From Chitinimonas sp. BJB300 (GTDB lineage Bacteria > Pseudomonadota > Gammaproteobacteria > Burkholderiales > Chitinimonadaceae), in assembly GCF_002735695.1 (NCBI RefSeq), contig NZ_PDZH01000038.1, forward strand, positions 1 through 37,030: DNA of 37,030 nucleotides, given 5' to 3'. A program made the position numbers and the translations under genes. The notes under the pieces were generated by a model. The model saw only the letters and a program-made list of their open reading frames with translations, did not search any database and was not told the origin of the DNA. Shown piece by piece: positions 25,237 to 35,272 of this stretch (position 1 is the stretch's first letter; each line of letters opens with the position of its first letter).

Positions 25237-26025
25237 ATGCAAAGCGGTATGCCTCTTTCCATTGCGGGCCGTGAATATGGCTCGCGCTTGCTCGTCGGCA
25301 CCGGGAAGTACAAGGATTTTGCCGAGACCCGCGCCGCGATCGATGCATCCGGCGCTGAAATCGTCACCGTCGCTATCCGCCGCGTCAATATCGGCCAGGA
25401 TGCGAATACGCCCAACCTGCTTGAGCATGTGCCGCCCAGCCGGTTTACCTATCTGCCTAATACGGCAGGCTGTTACAGCGCCGATGATGCGGTGCGTACA
25501 CTGCGTTTGGCACGGGAACTGCTTGATGGGCACAAGTTGGTCAAGCTGGAAGTATTGGGCGATCCGCACACGCTGTTTCCCAATGTGCTGGAAACGCTGA
25601 AGGCTGCCCAGACCCTGGTCAAAGAGGGTTTTGATGTGATGGTCTATACCTCGGATGACCCGATCATCGCCAAGCAACTGGAAGAGGTTGGTTGCTGTGC
25701 CATTATGCCTCTGGCGAGTCTGATCGGCTCGGGCATGGGCATTCTCAATCCTTGGAATCTCAAGCTCATTATTGAACAGTCCCATGTGCCGGTGATTGTT
25801 GACGCTGGCGTTGGTACTGCATCGGATGCCGCAATTGCCATGGAGCTCGGTTGCGATGGCGTGCTCATGAATACGGCGATTGCTACAGCACAAGACCCGG
25901 TGCTGATGGCAAGCGCCATGAAGAAAGGCGTTGAGGCGGGGCGTGAAGCTTTCCTCGCCGGGAGGATGCCTCGCAAGTTTTATTCAGGTAGCCCTAGTTC
26001 ACCAACGACAGGGATGGTGGCGTAA
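25237..26025 (+). CDS. thiG: Thiazole synthase
   Basis: A TIM-barrel enzyme of 262 residues that builds the thiazole phosphate from deoxyxylulose 5-phosphate, dehydroglycine and the ThiS thiocarboxylate. The Schiff-base Lys is Lys103 ([11 protein letters not shown]). Phosphate-binding and barrel motifs include [30 protein letters not shown] and [10 protein letters not shown] start at ATG 25237 (AGGA nine bases upstream), not the in-frame ATG 25195. A small hairpin (TCGGAA/TTCCGA, 25201-25216) lies in the thiS-thiG gap. The glycine oxidase and other thi genes are not in the window. Confidence 0.95.
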   Translation: MQSGMPLSIAGREYGSRLLVGTGKYKDFAETRAAIDASGAEIVTVAIRRVNIGQDANTPNLLEHVPPSRFTYLPNTAGCYSADDAVRTLRLARELLDGHKLVKLEVLGDPHTLFPNVLETLKAAQTLVKEGFDVMVYTSDDPIIAKQLEEVGCCAIMPLASLIGSGMGILNPWNLKLIIEQSHVPVIVDAGVGTASDAAIAMELGCDGVLMNTAIATAQDPVLMASAMKKGVEAGREAFLAGRMPRKFYSGSPSSPTTGMVA

Positions 26026-26499
26026 TTATGGTTACTGCTTTGTGTTTGCTGGCGTGTGCAACACTTGAAGAATCGCTGGGCTGCCCCAGTGGTCTTGGCA
26101 TTGCTCTGCGCTGCGTGAGCTTTGATGGATGGTAGCCTGTTGAGTGCTGTCGTTGTTGCGCCAGTTTGATGACAGCATCTTTATCTGGCTAGTTGTACTC
26201 GCGATGGGTGCAGTGCTTGGTGCTGCGTTGATTGGCTTTGCGTGGGGTCTGGTTGAACCTGCGGGACTGGCTGAGTCTGTTCAAGACGTGCCGTTATAGC
26301 CCCTTGGCCAGGGATCATTGAATTTGATGTAGGCATCAGTGTGGGGATCAGTCCTCTTTTGTGATCAACACTGTGGCTTACCACTCTCTATAACACGATA
26401 TTGTCAGCGGCCAAGTGTTCGCCAGATGACATATCTACTCTGCAAGCGGGGCGTGCACTGATGTGCCGTAGCCCCGTATTTTTTTGGAAATGTTTCACT
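26026..26499. other. thiG-trmB intergenic region
   Basis: About 470 bp. It contains the possible 51-codon membrane peptide at 26144-26299. A 35-codon frame from an ATG at 26028 (MVTALCLLACATLEES) starts just after thiG but has no good support. The right part holds the trmB leader. Confidence 0.45.
26144..26299 (+). CDS. Possible small membrane protein
   Basis: A 51-codon frame with a GTG start. Residues 12-34 (IFIWLVVLAMGAVLGAALI and beyond) form one convincing transmembrane helix flanked by an acidic N-terminal part and a soluble tail (EPAGLAESVQDVPL). The ribosome-binding site is weak. No family is recognised. It may be a real small gene or a leftover of a longer membrane protein. Confidence 0.35.
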   Translation: MLSLLRQFDDSIFIWLVVLAMGAVLGAALIGFAWGLVEPAGLAESVQDVPL

Positions 26500-27183
26500 A
26501 TGGATAACCCACAACACCGCCATATTCGCAGCTTCGTGCTGCGACAAGGCCATTTTTCTGAAGCGCAGACCCGTGCTGTTGAGGCCGGTTTGCCGCTTTG
26601 GGGCGTTGATTATCGCCACGACCTGGTCAACCTGGATGCGGCTTTTGGTCGTACTGCACCCAAGATACTGGAGATTGGCTTCGGTATGGGAGGCGCAACC
26701 GTCGATATTGCAGCGGCCCGTCCCGATAACGATTTTCTGGGCATTGAAGTGCATGGTCCTGGGGTTGGAAACCTGCTCAAGCTGATAGAAGAAAAGCAGC
26801 TCAGCAATATCCGAGTGATTCGCCATGATGCAGTTGAAGTGGTTGAGCATATGTTGGCCGAGAACAGCCTGGATGGTTTTCACCTTTATTTCCCCGACCC
26901 GTGGCCAAAGAAGCGCCAGCAAAAGCGTCGCCTGGTGCAGCCCGAATTTCTCGAACGCATCGTCAAACGCCTGAAACCGGGTGCGTACATCCACATGGCG
27001 ACGGATTGGGAAGACTATGCCGTACAAATGCTGGCCGTACTGTCAGCCAACTCGCAACTGGAAAATACAGCCGAAACCTACGCTGAGCGCCCGGTTTGGC
27101 GGCCGCTGACTAAGTTTGAACAGCGTGGCCTTAATCTTGGCCATGGGGTGTGGGACCTAATGTTCATCAAGCGTGTTGTCTGA
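26500..27183 (+). CDS. trmB: tRNA (guanine-N7)-methyltransferase
   Basis: A SAM-dependent enzyme of 227 residues that makes m7G46 in tRNA. SAM motif I is ILEIGFGMGG (56-65). The family hallmark FPDPWPKKRQQKRRLVQPEF spans 131-150, and the C-terminal TKFEQRG is also typical. I start at ATG 26500 (MDNPQHRHIRSFVLRQG), the usual family beginning, with GGAAA upstream; an in-frame extension back to 26401 is unlikely. trmB follows thiG in many betaproteobacteria. It is separated from thiG by about 470 bp here. Confidence 0.96.
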   Translation: MDNPQHRHIRSFVLRQGHFSEAQTRAVEAGLPLWGVDYRHDLVNLDAAFGRTAPKILEIGFGMGGATVDIAAARPDNDFLGIEVHGPGVGNLLKLIEEKQLSNIRVIRHDAVEVVEHMLAENSLDGFHLYFPDPWPKKRQQKRRLVQPEFLERIVKRLKPGAYIHMATDWEDYAVQMLAVLSANSQLENTAETYAERPVWRPLTKFEQRGLNLGHGVWDLMFIKRVV

Positions 27184-27543
27184 TAGCCTAATTTTCGATG
27201 TTGCTGTGTGGCCGTGCGAGTGAAGTAGGTACTCATAGAGTGCCGGGGCAAAGGGAATAGAAGTTTGCCTAAGTATTTCAGTCGAGCGTAACTGCCGAGA
27301 TAGCCGATTTCAGGTGAGTTCCCTCTAGCCACACGCCATCCCTTATAAAACGAAGGCTTTTTTCAGCAGAGCCGACGTTTTTTGATTATTGCCGTCCAAT
27401 GCCCGCTTGAACCGAATAGACGATGATGCTTTTGCCTAGGTCTCGTCCGTGCATGGCTTTGCCTGTGGTTGGGGCGGGTTCGCGGCAGCACAAGCTGTTT
27501 TGCGCTTTAGCAATGGGGCGCGTTATTTATTCAAGGAGTAGGT
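27184..27543. other. Intergenic region before the outer-membrane protein gene
   Basis: 360 bp without a gene. The first part (27188-27230, TTGCTGTG..GCCGT) shows weak similarity to 3918-3960. The right part ends in TCAAGGAGTAGGT, the ribosome-binding site of the next gene. Confidence 0.45.
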
Positions 27544-28194
27544 ATGAAGAAGATGATTGTGCCGTTATTGTTGGCGTTATTGGCAGGTAATAGTTATGCA
27601 GCGGGTGTGGGTGTACGCGCGGGCACCATGGGTTTGGGTGGTGATGTCGCTTGGAGCATCTTCCCGACTTTTTCAGCCCGCGTGGGTTTTAGCGCGTTGA
27701 ATTTGAATGGTAAGGTCAGTGAATCGAACGTTGAATACGACGCGCGAATGAAGGTCAACAATCTCAGTGGCCTGATCGATTGGCACCCTGTGGGCCCCTT
27801 CCGCCTGACAGCGGGTCTGGTTTCGGCAAACAACAAGTTTGTCCTTAACGGCAAGCCTACCAATGGCAATTATCAAGTCAATGGCAATAACTATAACGCC
27901 AATGGTGTAGTCATCAACGGTGAGGTCAAGGGCAAGAACCGTATCGCCCCTTATCTTGGCGTGGGTTATGGCAATGTGGCAGGGATGGGTGTGAATTTCT
28001 ATGGTGACCTGGGTGTGATTCTGCAGGGGGGGGCAAGTGCTAAGTTGGGTGTGAGTTGTGGCTCGAACTTATCGACAGCTGATTGCAGCAGACTTACCAA
28101 TGACCTGGATGCAGAACGCCGTAAGCTGGAGGATGGCGTGAAAGGCTTTAAGGCTTGGCCTGTGGTGAATGTGGGTTTGACCATCGGTTTTTAA
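27544..28194 (+). CDS. Outer-membrane beta-barrel protein, unknown role
   Basis: A 216-residue protein with a Sec signal peptide (cut after SYA, residue 19). Alternating hydrophobic strands follow, and it ends in a C-terminal Phe (LTIGF), the BAM recognition signal. The mature length of about 197 residues fits an 8-stranded barrel of the OmpW/OmpX size class. Long Asn/Gly-rich stretches (NGKPTNGNYQVNGNNYNANG) are likely outer loops. Two Cys lie in a late loop. AAGGAG stands before the ATG. The stop codon sits at the left edge of repeat copy C. No close named family is recognised. Confidence 0.85.
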   Translation: MKKMIVPLLLALLAGNSYAAGVGVRAGTMGLGGDVAWSIFPTFSARVGFSALNLNGKVSESNVEYDARMKVNNLSGLIDWHPVGPFRLTAGLVSANNKFVLNGKPTNGNYQVNGNNYNANGVVINGEVKGKNRIAPYLGVGYGNVAGMGVNFYGDLGVILQGGASAKLGVSCGSNLSTADCSRLTNDLDAERRKLEDGVKGFKAWPVVNVGLTIGF

Positions 28195-28338
28195 GAACCT
28201 ATCTAAAGTTTGCTGCGCGTCGGCAATATGGCGTTGAAAACACCTTCGGAATGCTCATTTACCACTTGTAAACTCCGCTTCCTCGGCTGTTTTCGCCTTA
28301 TCTTGCCTTAGCTCGAGAGACTTTAGACAGGTTCTAAG
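28193..28338 (-). repeat. 145-bp dispersed MITE-like repeat, copy C (inverted)
   Basis: Complete copy in reverse orientation relative to A, B and D. It starts within the stop codon of the outer-membrane protein gene (AAGAACCTATCTAAAG) and ends with a perfect AGACTTTAGACAGGTTCTAA. The core is intact. With the left end of copy B this gives perfect 20-bp terminal inverted repeats. Confidence 0.9.
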
Positions 28339-28410
28339 GCGCTGCGCTTGTCTTTTCGTAATTTGCTATTCGGAAAAGACTGAGATGCGCCATATGTGGG
28401 TGTATCAATC

Positions 28411-28438
28411 AAAACGGCGACCTTGGGGTCGCCGTTTT
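28411..28438. terminator. Bidirectional terminator
   Basis: A perfect 12-bp stem (AAAACGGCGACC with GGTCGCCGTTTT), TTGG loop, with A and T runs on the two sides. It lies between the convergent outer-membrane protein and SPOR genes and serves both. Confidence 0.92.
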
Positions 28439-28450
28439 TGTTGGAAGGAC

Positions 28451-29200
28451 TTAACAATCTACTTCACTCACCGAGCTGCCCCTAAAGCCCATGGCGGCAC
28501 GGCCCAGATTCAGGCGGGCCGACTTGGGAACATTACGAACCATCAACGTGGTGCTTTCCCCCTCCCCGCCCTTTTCACGCATTGATGCTGAGCGTACGCC
28601 TTGCTGCCTCAGCATTTCCAGCCGGCGTTGCGCTGCTTCGCGCGTGGAGAATAGGCCAAGCGATACGGCGCGGCTCCATTGTGAACCATCGTTGACCACA
28701 AAGAAGTCGGTAATACCGAGCCCTTTGAGTTCCTCGGTTTTCCGCTGGGCTTCTTCCAAGGAAGCGCGTGGTGAGATATAGACCCAGAAGCGTGTCGGGC
28801 TGGCGGCTTCATTGTTGATCAGCTTTACTTCACCCCCCAGTTCCAGCGCCGATAATTTTTTGCGTGCATTGGGCAGGTCAGCAGCCAATAGGCCGTGCCA
28901 GGCAAAACAAGCCAATGGGCCGGAAGGCGTTGGTTTTGTCTCCGGCTTGGGTTGTTCTGGCTTGGGTTCTGGTTTGGGGCTTGCCGTGGTGTCTGGGGTT
29001 GCAATAGGGGCGCTGCCGGGAAGCTCTGAAGTGTGATGCTCGGTTTCGGCGGATGGCGAGCCATTGAACGCAATTTGTTTAAGCTGATCGGCGTTGATCT
29101 CACGGCTATGCCGGCTTACGGATGGGGCAGGTGCTTCCAACTGGGTGTACGCATAGAACAGCGCATTGCCGATGAGCAACAGTACAAACAGCCATTTCAT
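28451..29200 (-). CDS. SPOR-domain membrane protein
   Basis: A 249-residue protein with an N-terminal membrane anchor (MKWLFVLLLIGNALFYAY). A Pro/Lys/Glu-rich linker (about 70-95) leads to a C-terminal SPOR-like domain (about 135-205, RFWVYISPRASLEEAQRKTEEL, then AVSLGLFSTREAAQRRL). SPOR domains bind denuded septal peptidoglycan, so a role at the division site is likely. It is last in the wrbA-DUF2069-birA-coaX operon and overlaps coaX by 4 bp. Bidirectional terminator 28411-28438 follows. Confidence 0.85.
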   Translation of the reverse strand: MKWLFVLLLIGNALFYAYTQLEAPAPSVSRHSREINADQLKQIAFNGSPSAETEHHTSELPGSAPIATPDTTASPKPEPKPEQPKPETKPTPSGPLACFAWHGLLAADLPNARKKLSALELGGEVKLINNEAASPTRFWVYISPRASLEEAQRKTEELKGLGITDFFVVNDGSQWSRAVSLGLFSTREAAQRRLEMLRQQGVRSASMREKGGEGESTTLMVRNVPKSARLNLGRAAMGFRGSSVSEVDC

Positions 29201-29955
29201 TGCTGGGTTTCCTGAAGAGGTTCAATTCGCGCCAGATAAGCTAGGCCGCGCAATACCAGATTATCAACGGGCATCAGCTGTTCTGCCAACGCAGGTGGCA
29301 GCTTACTGGTGATGAGGGCTGCATCGCCGCCCGATAGAACAATACGCACGGGGCGGCCAGTTTGTTGTACTAGTTGTGCATATTGCCCGGCGATGGCACC
29401 TGTTAAGGCGGCAAGCGCGCCGTTGATGATGGCTTCTCCGGTGGAACGTGGGAAAGCCACCGGTGTGCCATCGGGCAGCCCAAGGTCGGCGGTGCCCCGA
29501 GCCAGCGCTTCACGCATCAGCCGAAAACCAGGGACGATAAGGCCACCCAGAAAATCGCCTTCGGCGCTGAGCGCGTCAACCGTCATCGCCGTGCCGGCCA
29601 TCACCACCAAGGTGTCGCCAGAGCTTAGTGACCGAGCGCCGATCATGGCGGCCCAACGGTCGGGGCCGAGTTGGCTTGGTTCGCGGTATTGATTACGCAG
29701 GCCGGCTTCTGTGGGTTTGCTTCGTAGCCATTGGATGGGGAACCGAGGGAATTGCGCTTCAAGCCCAGCGGCAACATTAGGGCCTGCCACATTGCTGCCC
29801 AGGATGGATTCAGGCGCTGGTAAAGCAGCCAATTCGGCATGCAGCGCCGCCAACGTGGTGTAGTCGGCAATGCCTTCGGCCAGCCATTCATTGCCTGACA
29901 GTAGCGCCCATTTCAGCCGTGTATTACCGGCGTCCAGCAGCAGGCATGTGCTCAT
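29197..29955 (-). CDS. coaX: Type III pantothenate kinase
   Basis: First committed step of CoA synthesis, 252 residues, usual for CoaX. The ASKHA-fold residues are visible: LLLDAGNTRLKW (Asp8), GPDRWAAMIGA (97-107, Asp99) and AGTAMTVD (120-127, Asp127). CoaX needs a monovalent cation and is not feedback-inhibited by CoA in characterised cases. It overlaps birA and the SPOR gene by 4 bp each. The birA-coaX pairing is common in betaproteobacteria (in some the two are fused). Confidence 0.96.
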   Translation of the reverse strand: MSTCLLLDAGNTRLKWALLSGNEWLAEGIADYTTLAALHAELAALPAPESILGSNVAGPNVAAGLEAQFPRFPIQWLRSKPTEAGLRNQYREPSQLGPDRWAAMIGARSLSSGDTLVVMAGTAMTVDALSAEGDFLGGLIVPGFRLMREALARGTADLGLPDGTPVAFPRSTGEAIINGALAALTGAIAGQYAQLVQQTGRPVRIVLSGGDAALITSKLPPALAEQLMPVDNLVLRGLAYLARIEPLQETQQ

Positions 29956-30916
29956 ATCGCGCTCCGTAGGCTGATTTCACCGCTATGAAACTGTTGCTCG
30001 CCATTTTCGGTTTCAAAGCGCAGCGCGCCATGGGTGTTCACCCCACGGGCGGTTCCCTGGAGCACATCTCCATTCGGCATCAGCAGCCGGACAGCTTGAT
30101 TCTGCATGGCGTGATGAGATTCCCACTCCTGTCGCAGCGGCGCGAACCCATCGCGCTCAAAAGCAGGCAACAGGCAAGCCAGTTCGCTCAATAGGGCCGC
30201 CAGCAGTGTATTGCGATCACCGGGATAGCCTAAGCTGCGCAGCGCATCTACGGGTTGGTCGACTGCCTGGCGCGCTTCTTTGCACAAGCCTACATTCAGG
30301 CCAATGCCAATGACCACGGCAGAGGGGCCCAGCGTGTCGCCGGAAAGCTCGATGAGGATACCGCCGAGTTTGCCGGTGGATGTGACGATATCATTTGGCC
30401 ATTTGAGCGCTGCACCGTGTATCCCCAGCTTTTGCAAGGCGCGCACAACCGCCAGCCCAACGGTGAGGCTCAGGCCGGATAGATCGGCCATACCCAGGTT
30501 GAAGCGCCACAGCAACGAGAACATCAGGGTGTCGCCGGGTACGCCATGCCAAACCCGGCCTCGCCGTCCCCGCCCGGCTGTTTGGCGCTCTGCGGCATAG
30601 CAAAGACCGGACGGTGCGCTAGCATGAGCCTTGGCTATCAATGCGATATTGGTCGAGTCAATCTCGTCAAAACAGTGCAGATCAAAAAACCGGGCTTTTT
30701 CAGCCAGCTGCCGGGCAACGATGGGTTCATCCAGCCAGTCCAGCGGGCGGGTGAGCTTGTAGCCGCGGCTTTTTACCGCCTGGACCTCAACCCCTAGTTC
30801 GGCGGCACTCTTCAGCGCCAGCGATACCGATGCGCGGGATACACCGAGCGCCTCAGCCAATTGAGGGCCGGGGCGAAAATCCTCGTGCGATAACAGGCGC
30901 AATAGGGGGAAAGGGC

Positions 30917-30920
<4 letters not shown>
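29952..30920 (-). CDS. birA: Biotin ligase/repressor BirA
   Basis: A bifunctional protein of 322 residues. The N-terminal winged helix (about 5-60, LAEALGVSRASVSLALK) binds the biotin operator. The central ligase part carries the biotinoyl-AMP loop GRGRRG (116-121) and ALKWPNDI (171-178, Lys173). It attaches biotin to carboxylase subunits and represses biotin genes. bioA, a likely target, is 5.5 kb away, but I see no BirA-type operator palindrome in front of it. The gene overlaps DUF2069 and coaX by 4 bp. Confidence 0.95.
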
Positions 30921-31887
<967 letters not shown>

Positions 31888-31983
31888 TCAAGAAGACAAT
31901 AAAGGCAGGATTATAGGGCTTTGCCATCCGGCATATTTCATGGATAGTCGAGTCCATTCCCGAATTTTTGCTTTATATAAGTA

Positions 31984-33255
31984 ATGACCAGATTGTCCCA
32001 CTACCGCCGCAATGTCACCTCCCGTCTGCCTGCGCCGCTGGACTTTGCGCTCTTTGTGCTGCGTCGCCTGCGTGATGACCGCTGCCTGGAAGCCGCTGGC
32101 AGCCTGACATTCACCACGCTGCTGGCATTGGTGCCGTTTCTGACGATTGCCCTGACCGTGGTGTCGGCTTTCCCGATGTTTGATGACTTTTCCAGCCAAG
32201 TGCGGATTTTCCTGTTGAAGAATCTGGTGCCTGACTCGGCTGGCAAGGTGATTACCGGGCCGATGCGCCAGTTTACCGAGAATACCGGCAAGCTCACCGC
32301 AGTTGGCATGGCAACCTTGGGTGTGACGGCGTTGGCCATGATGGCGACGATAGACCGCGCTTTCAACCGGATCTGGCGCATCCGTCGTCAGCGCCCCTGG
32401 TTGTTGAAGACGCTGACCTATTGGGGTGTATTGACGCTGGGCCCGCTTTTGCTGGGGGTGGGGTTGACGCTGACAGGATGGATTTCCGGCAAGGCAGGCG
32501 TCGATAGCAGCTTTGCCACATTGATGCAGGGCAGTGGTTTTGTACTGGCCTTGCTTGGTTTCACGTTGTTGTACCGGGTGGTGCCCAATTGCCCGGTGCC
32601 GCAAAGCCATGCCACCATCGCCGCTTTTTTCAGCACTTTGTCGCTGACGCTGATGAAGGGGTTGTTCGGCCTTTATGTGAAGAAATTTGCCACCTTCAAA
32701 TTGGTGTATGGTGCGTTCGCCAGTCTGCCTATCTTCCTGCTCTGGCTGTATCTGATCTGGGTAATCGTGCTGGCGGGTGCGGTGCTTAGCGCTAGCTTGT
32801 CCTACTGGCACGGTGAGGCTTGGCGCAAGCGGGCAGACCCTGGGCAACGTCTGTACGATGCGGTGCGGCTGCTATTGAAGTTGGAAGAAGCGCGGGGGCA
32901 AGATGCTGTGCCCAGCTTGGGTCGACTGCGCCGGACGTTGGCTCTTGGGCAGGATGAGCTGCATGAGTTGCTTGAATTGCTTTCGCAGAAGGGCTGGGTG
33001 CAATCAACGCGTACCGATGGTTGGTTACTGGCCTGCCCTTTGGAGCACATCAAGCTGCAAGCGCTTTACCACCTGTTGGTTGCGCGGCCGGTTGTCCCGC
33101 CACGCGCTGCCGATGGCTTGCACGTGGTGCTTTCCGAACGCTTTGACCTGATTGACCTCACCTTGGATGTGAACCTGGCTGAACTGGCGCGCTTGCAATA
33201 CCGCAAAGATGCTGAGCACGTCGCCCAGGATGAAGCATTGGCCCCGCTAGGCTAG
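31984..33255 (+). CDS. YihY/UPF0761-family inner-membrane protein
   Basis: A 423-residue membrane protein. The N-terminal two thirds (about 1-285) have six or so transmembrane helices and the family stretches CLEAAGSLTFTTLLALVPFL, YGAFASLPIFLLWLYLIWVI and AVLSASL. The C-terminal 135 residues are soluble and resemble a winged helix (LGRLRRTLALGQDELHELLE). This is the betaproteobacterial long form; the family was once misnamed ribonuclease BN. Its function is not established. The ATG at 31984 lacks a strong ribosome-binding site. It is divergent from wrbA and convergent with the PilZ-like gene. Confidence 0.9.
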   Translation: MTRLSHYRRNVTSRLPAPLDFALFVLRRLRDDRCLEAAGSLTFTTLLALVPFLTIALTVVSAFPMFDDFSSQVRIFLLKNLVPDSAGKVITGPMRQFTENTGKLTAVGMATLGVTALAMMATIDRAFNRIWRIRRQRPWLLKTLTYWGVLTLGPLLLGVGLTLTGWISGKAGVDSSFATLMQGSGFVLALLGFTLLYRVVPNCPVPQSHATIAAFFSTLSLTLMKGLFGLYVKKFATFKLVYGAFASLPIFLLWLYLIWVIVLAGAVLSASLSYWHGEAWRKRADPGQRLYDAVRLLLKLEEARGQDAVPSLGRLRRTLALGQDELHELLELLSQKGWVQSTRTDGWLLACPLEHIKLQALYHLLVARPVVPPRAADGLHVVLSERFDLIDLTLDVNLAELARLQYRKDAEHVAQDEALAPLG

Positions 33256-33311
33256 AGGAGACTCGTCAGGTGAGCCACATGGGTTGATGGTGCCTTATCT
33301 TGCAGGGTGCG

Positions 33312-34895
33312 TTATTCGCTCTCGCTATACTCAAACAGGTCAAACCCAACGGCCTGTTCAACCAAACGGGCAGCGCGTACAAGCTGTTCGCCATTGTTGG
33401 TGTAAATCGCCAGTTCACGCATTGGGGTAAAAGTGCCACGCGGTGCCAAAATCAGCGCCGGTCGTTTGATGGCGGTGATTTCCGGCAGTTGGAGACATGG
33501 CTGGAGTGTGCCGCCAGCATGGGTCGTGGTCGGTCGCACCATGCCGGAGTTACCGCTCGGCGCGAGTATCTGGATACCTACCTCTACGGCATCGCCTGTC
33601 TCGGTGGTTTGCATCCAACGTATGCAGGCCACCATCCAATCGTCCGCCCCTTGGCTGCGCAAGCCTACGACATCGCCCACACGGTAGATGCCGCTCTGGG
33701 GTAAGGGCTTCAACCGCAGTGCAAAGCCCCCAGGGCTTTCGTTCAACAAAATCCAGGTGTCGGGTTGACCATGCACGCCTTCCTGAAAGGTCAGCGGGTT
33801 GTCGGTAAGGGGGAGGCTATCGTCCAACGCCAGTGGTTCGAACAACGGTTGGGCATCGTTCAAATGAAAGGTAGTCATGCGCAGGCCACCTGTCATTTGC
33901 ACTTGGCTGTTGGCGCGGATGCGTTGAAATATCCGTTTGGGAGAGATGCTCCATTGGCGTGATACCCGGCGCAGCAAGTCCATCCAAGCCTGTGCCTTGC
34001 TGCGATCACTGGCGGTAGGCAGTTTTTGCTCCACCGCATGCAGCGCCTTATTCAATAGCTTCGCCATTTCGATGGTATCGAGCATGATGGAGCTGCTGGC
34101 CTCGACATCCTGCGGGCGTTGACCAAAGAAAGCCGGTGGCAGATCCTGGTCCAGGCGCACCAGAAAAAGCCCAGCAGGGTGAGGGTTATCATTCAACGCC
34201 TGGAATTGCGTTGCCGAACCATAGTTCTTGATCAAATCTTTGATCTTGTCGTGCTCAAGCGGGTGGTAGCGATAGGGGTCGGATAACGCCAGCAGCAAGA
34301 TCTGCTTGTAGCAACCACCGATGGTCTTGTTTTGATGGTCGACCCCCTCTGGGCTGTCAATCATTTTGTGCTGGATAGCGTAGCGGAAGAGGGCGTGGGC
34401 TTCCAGCCAAACGCCTGCCGGTACCGGGCCATAGCTCTTGCAACATATCCACATCAACCGCTGGTAAGTCGTTAGCAGGTGGTGGATCAACTCGGGTATG
34501 TCGCGTTTACCAAAGCCAAAACGTGCGCTCAGGCGTTCATGCAGCACCAGTTTGTAACCATTGGCCAGTTCCAGCTGCAGATTGCGCGCCAGTACGGCGG
34601 CATGTTTGGCTTTTTCCTTCGCCGGGGCGGTGGCGCAGGCGTAGATGGCCTCCAGCGGTACATCCAGCATGTTGATGGTTGTCTGGTAGTGCTCAAGCAG
34701 TTTCAGGCGGCTTTCGCCGTCGAGTTTGATGCGATTGAGGGTTGTCAACGAATCGAAGATGGCGCGCGCGGTTTCCGCGGTTTGGGCGGACGATAGGGAC
34801 ACCAGCCAAGCCTTTACGGCACGGGGGTTGGTTTCGACAGTGATAGCGCTGCCGGTGATGGGTTCCGGCACGCGTAGTGCATTGAGCATGGACAT
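33312..34895 (-). CDS. Large protein with degenerate PilZ-like C-terminal region
   Basis: A 527-residue soluble protein, mostly helical for the first 310 residues (RLKLLEHYQTTINML, LIHHLLTTYQRLMWICC). From about 320 it changes to a beta-rich part with RIFQR (321-325, an RxxxR) and NESPGG (385-390, an NxSxxG). These are the two c-di-GMP contacts of PilZ domains, but they are 60 residues apart instead of about 25-30. VGDVVGLRS and IRWMQ..VEVGIQILAP match PilZ-like barrels. Cyclic-di-GMP binding is therefore possible, not shown. It would fit the HD-GYP enzyme in this window. It stands alone, converges on the YihY gene, and its start has a weak ribosome-binding site. Confidence 0.75.
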   Translation of the reverse strand: MSMLNALRVPEPITGSAITVETNPRAVKAWLVSLSSAQTAETARAIFDSLTTLNRIKLDGESRLKLLEHYQTTINMLDVPLEAIYACATAPAKEKAKHAAVLARNLQLELANGYKLVLHERLSARFGFGKRDIPELIHHLLTTYQRLMWICCKSYGPVPAGVWLEAHALFRYAIQHKMIDSPEGVDHQNKTIGGCYKQILLLALSDPYRYHPLEHDKIKDLIKNYGSATQFQALNDNPHPAGLFLVRLDQDLPPAFFGQRPQDVEASSSIMLDTIEMAKLLNKALHAVEQKLPTASDRSKAQAWMDLLRRVSRQWSISPKRIFQRIRANSQVQMTGGLRMTTFHLNDAQPLFEPLALDDSLPLTDNPLTFQEGVHGQPDTWILLNESPGGFALRLKPLPQSGIYRVGDVVGLRSQGADDWMVACIRWMQTTETGDAVEVGIQILAPSGNSGMVRPTTTHAGGTLQPCLQLPEITAIKRPALILAPRGTFTPMRELAIYTNNGEQLVRAARLVEQAVGFDLFEYSESE

Positions 34896-35267
34896 CTGCG
34901 GGTGGATGCGCTTTTTTATCTAGAGAATTAAGTGTTGCCTTCCGGCAAAGCTATGTCACTTGAGTTCGATGATGTATTCACTGTAGTTGGTGATGGTATC
35001 GAGCCTCGTCAAGATTTCGTCGGGCGCCATATCATCTTACTGTGCGTAATCCGATTAGGATTCAAGCTTGGCAATAAATCCTCATATCGCCAAGCGCATT
35101 GGTTTTTTGTGTATGTTTTCCCGTCACTTAGCACCGGTCTAAAGTCTCGCGAGCCAGGGCAAGATAAGCTGAAAACAGTCGAGGAAGCGGCGTTTACAAG
35201 TGGTAAATGCGCATTCCGAAGGTTTTCAACGTCATATTGTTGACGCGTACCAGGCTTTAGACAGGTT
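34896..35267. other. Intergenic region with repeat copy D
   Basis: About 370 bp. The right half is repeat copy D. The left half has a 24-codon minus-strand frame (34956-35030, MAPDEILTRLDTITNYSEYI) with protein-like composition that may be the tail of a lost gene. A 103-codon plus-strand frame (34932-35243) crosses into the repeat and is not credible. Confidence 0.45.
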
Positions 35268-35272
35268 CTAAG
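35128..35272 (+). repeat. 145-bp dispersed MITE-like repeat, copy D
   Basis: Begins TTAGCACCGGTCTAAAGTCT (two changes in the end) and ends GGCTTTAGACAGGTTCTAAG. The core matches the other copies, with several substitutions and a 4-base deletion near 35220. Its right end contains the bioA stop codon. Confidence 0.88.

Noticed and set aside
34932-35243. 103-codon plus-strand frame upstream of bioA region
   Set aside because: Its second half is repeat copy D, which is non-coding in all other copies.
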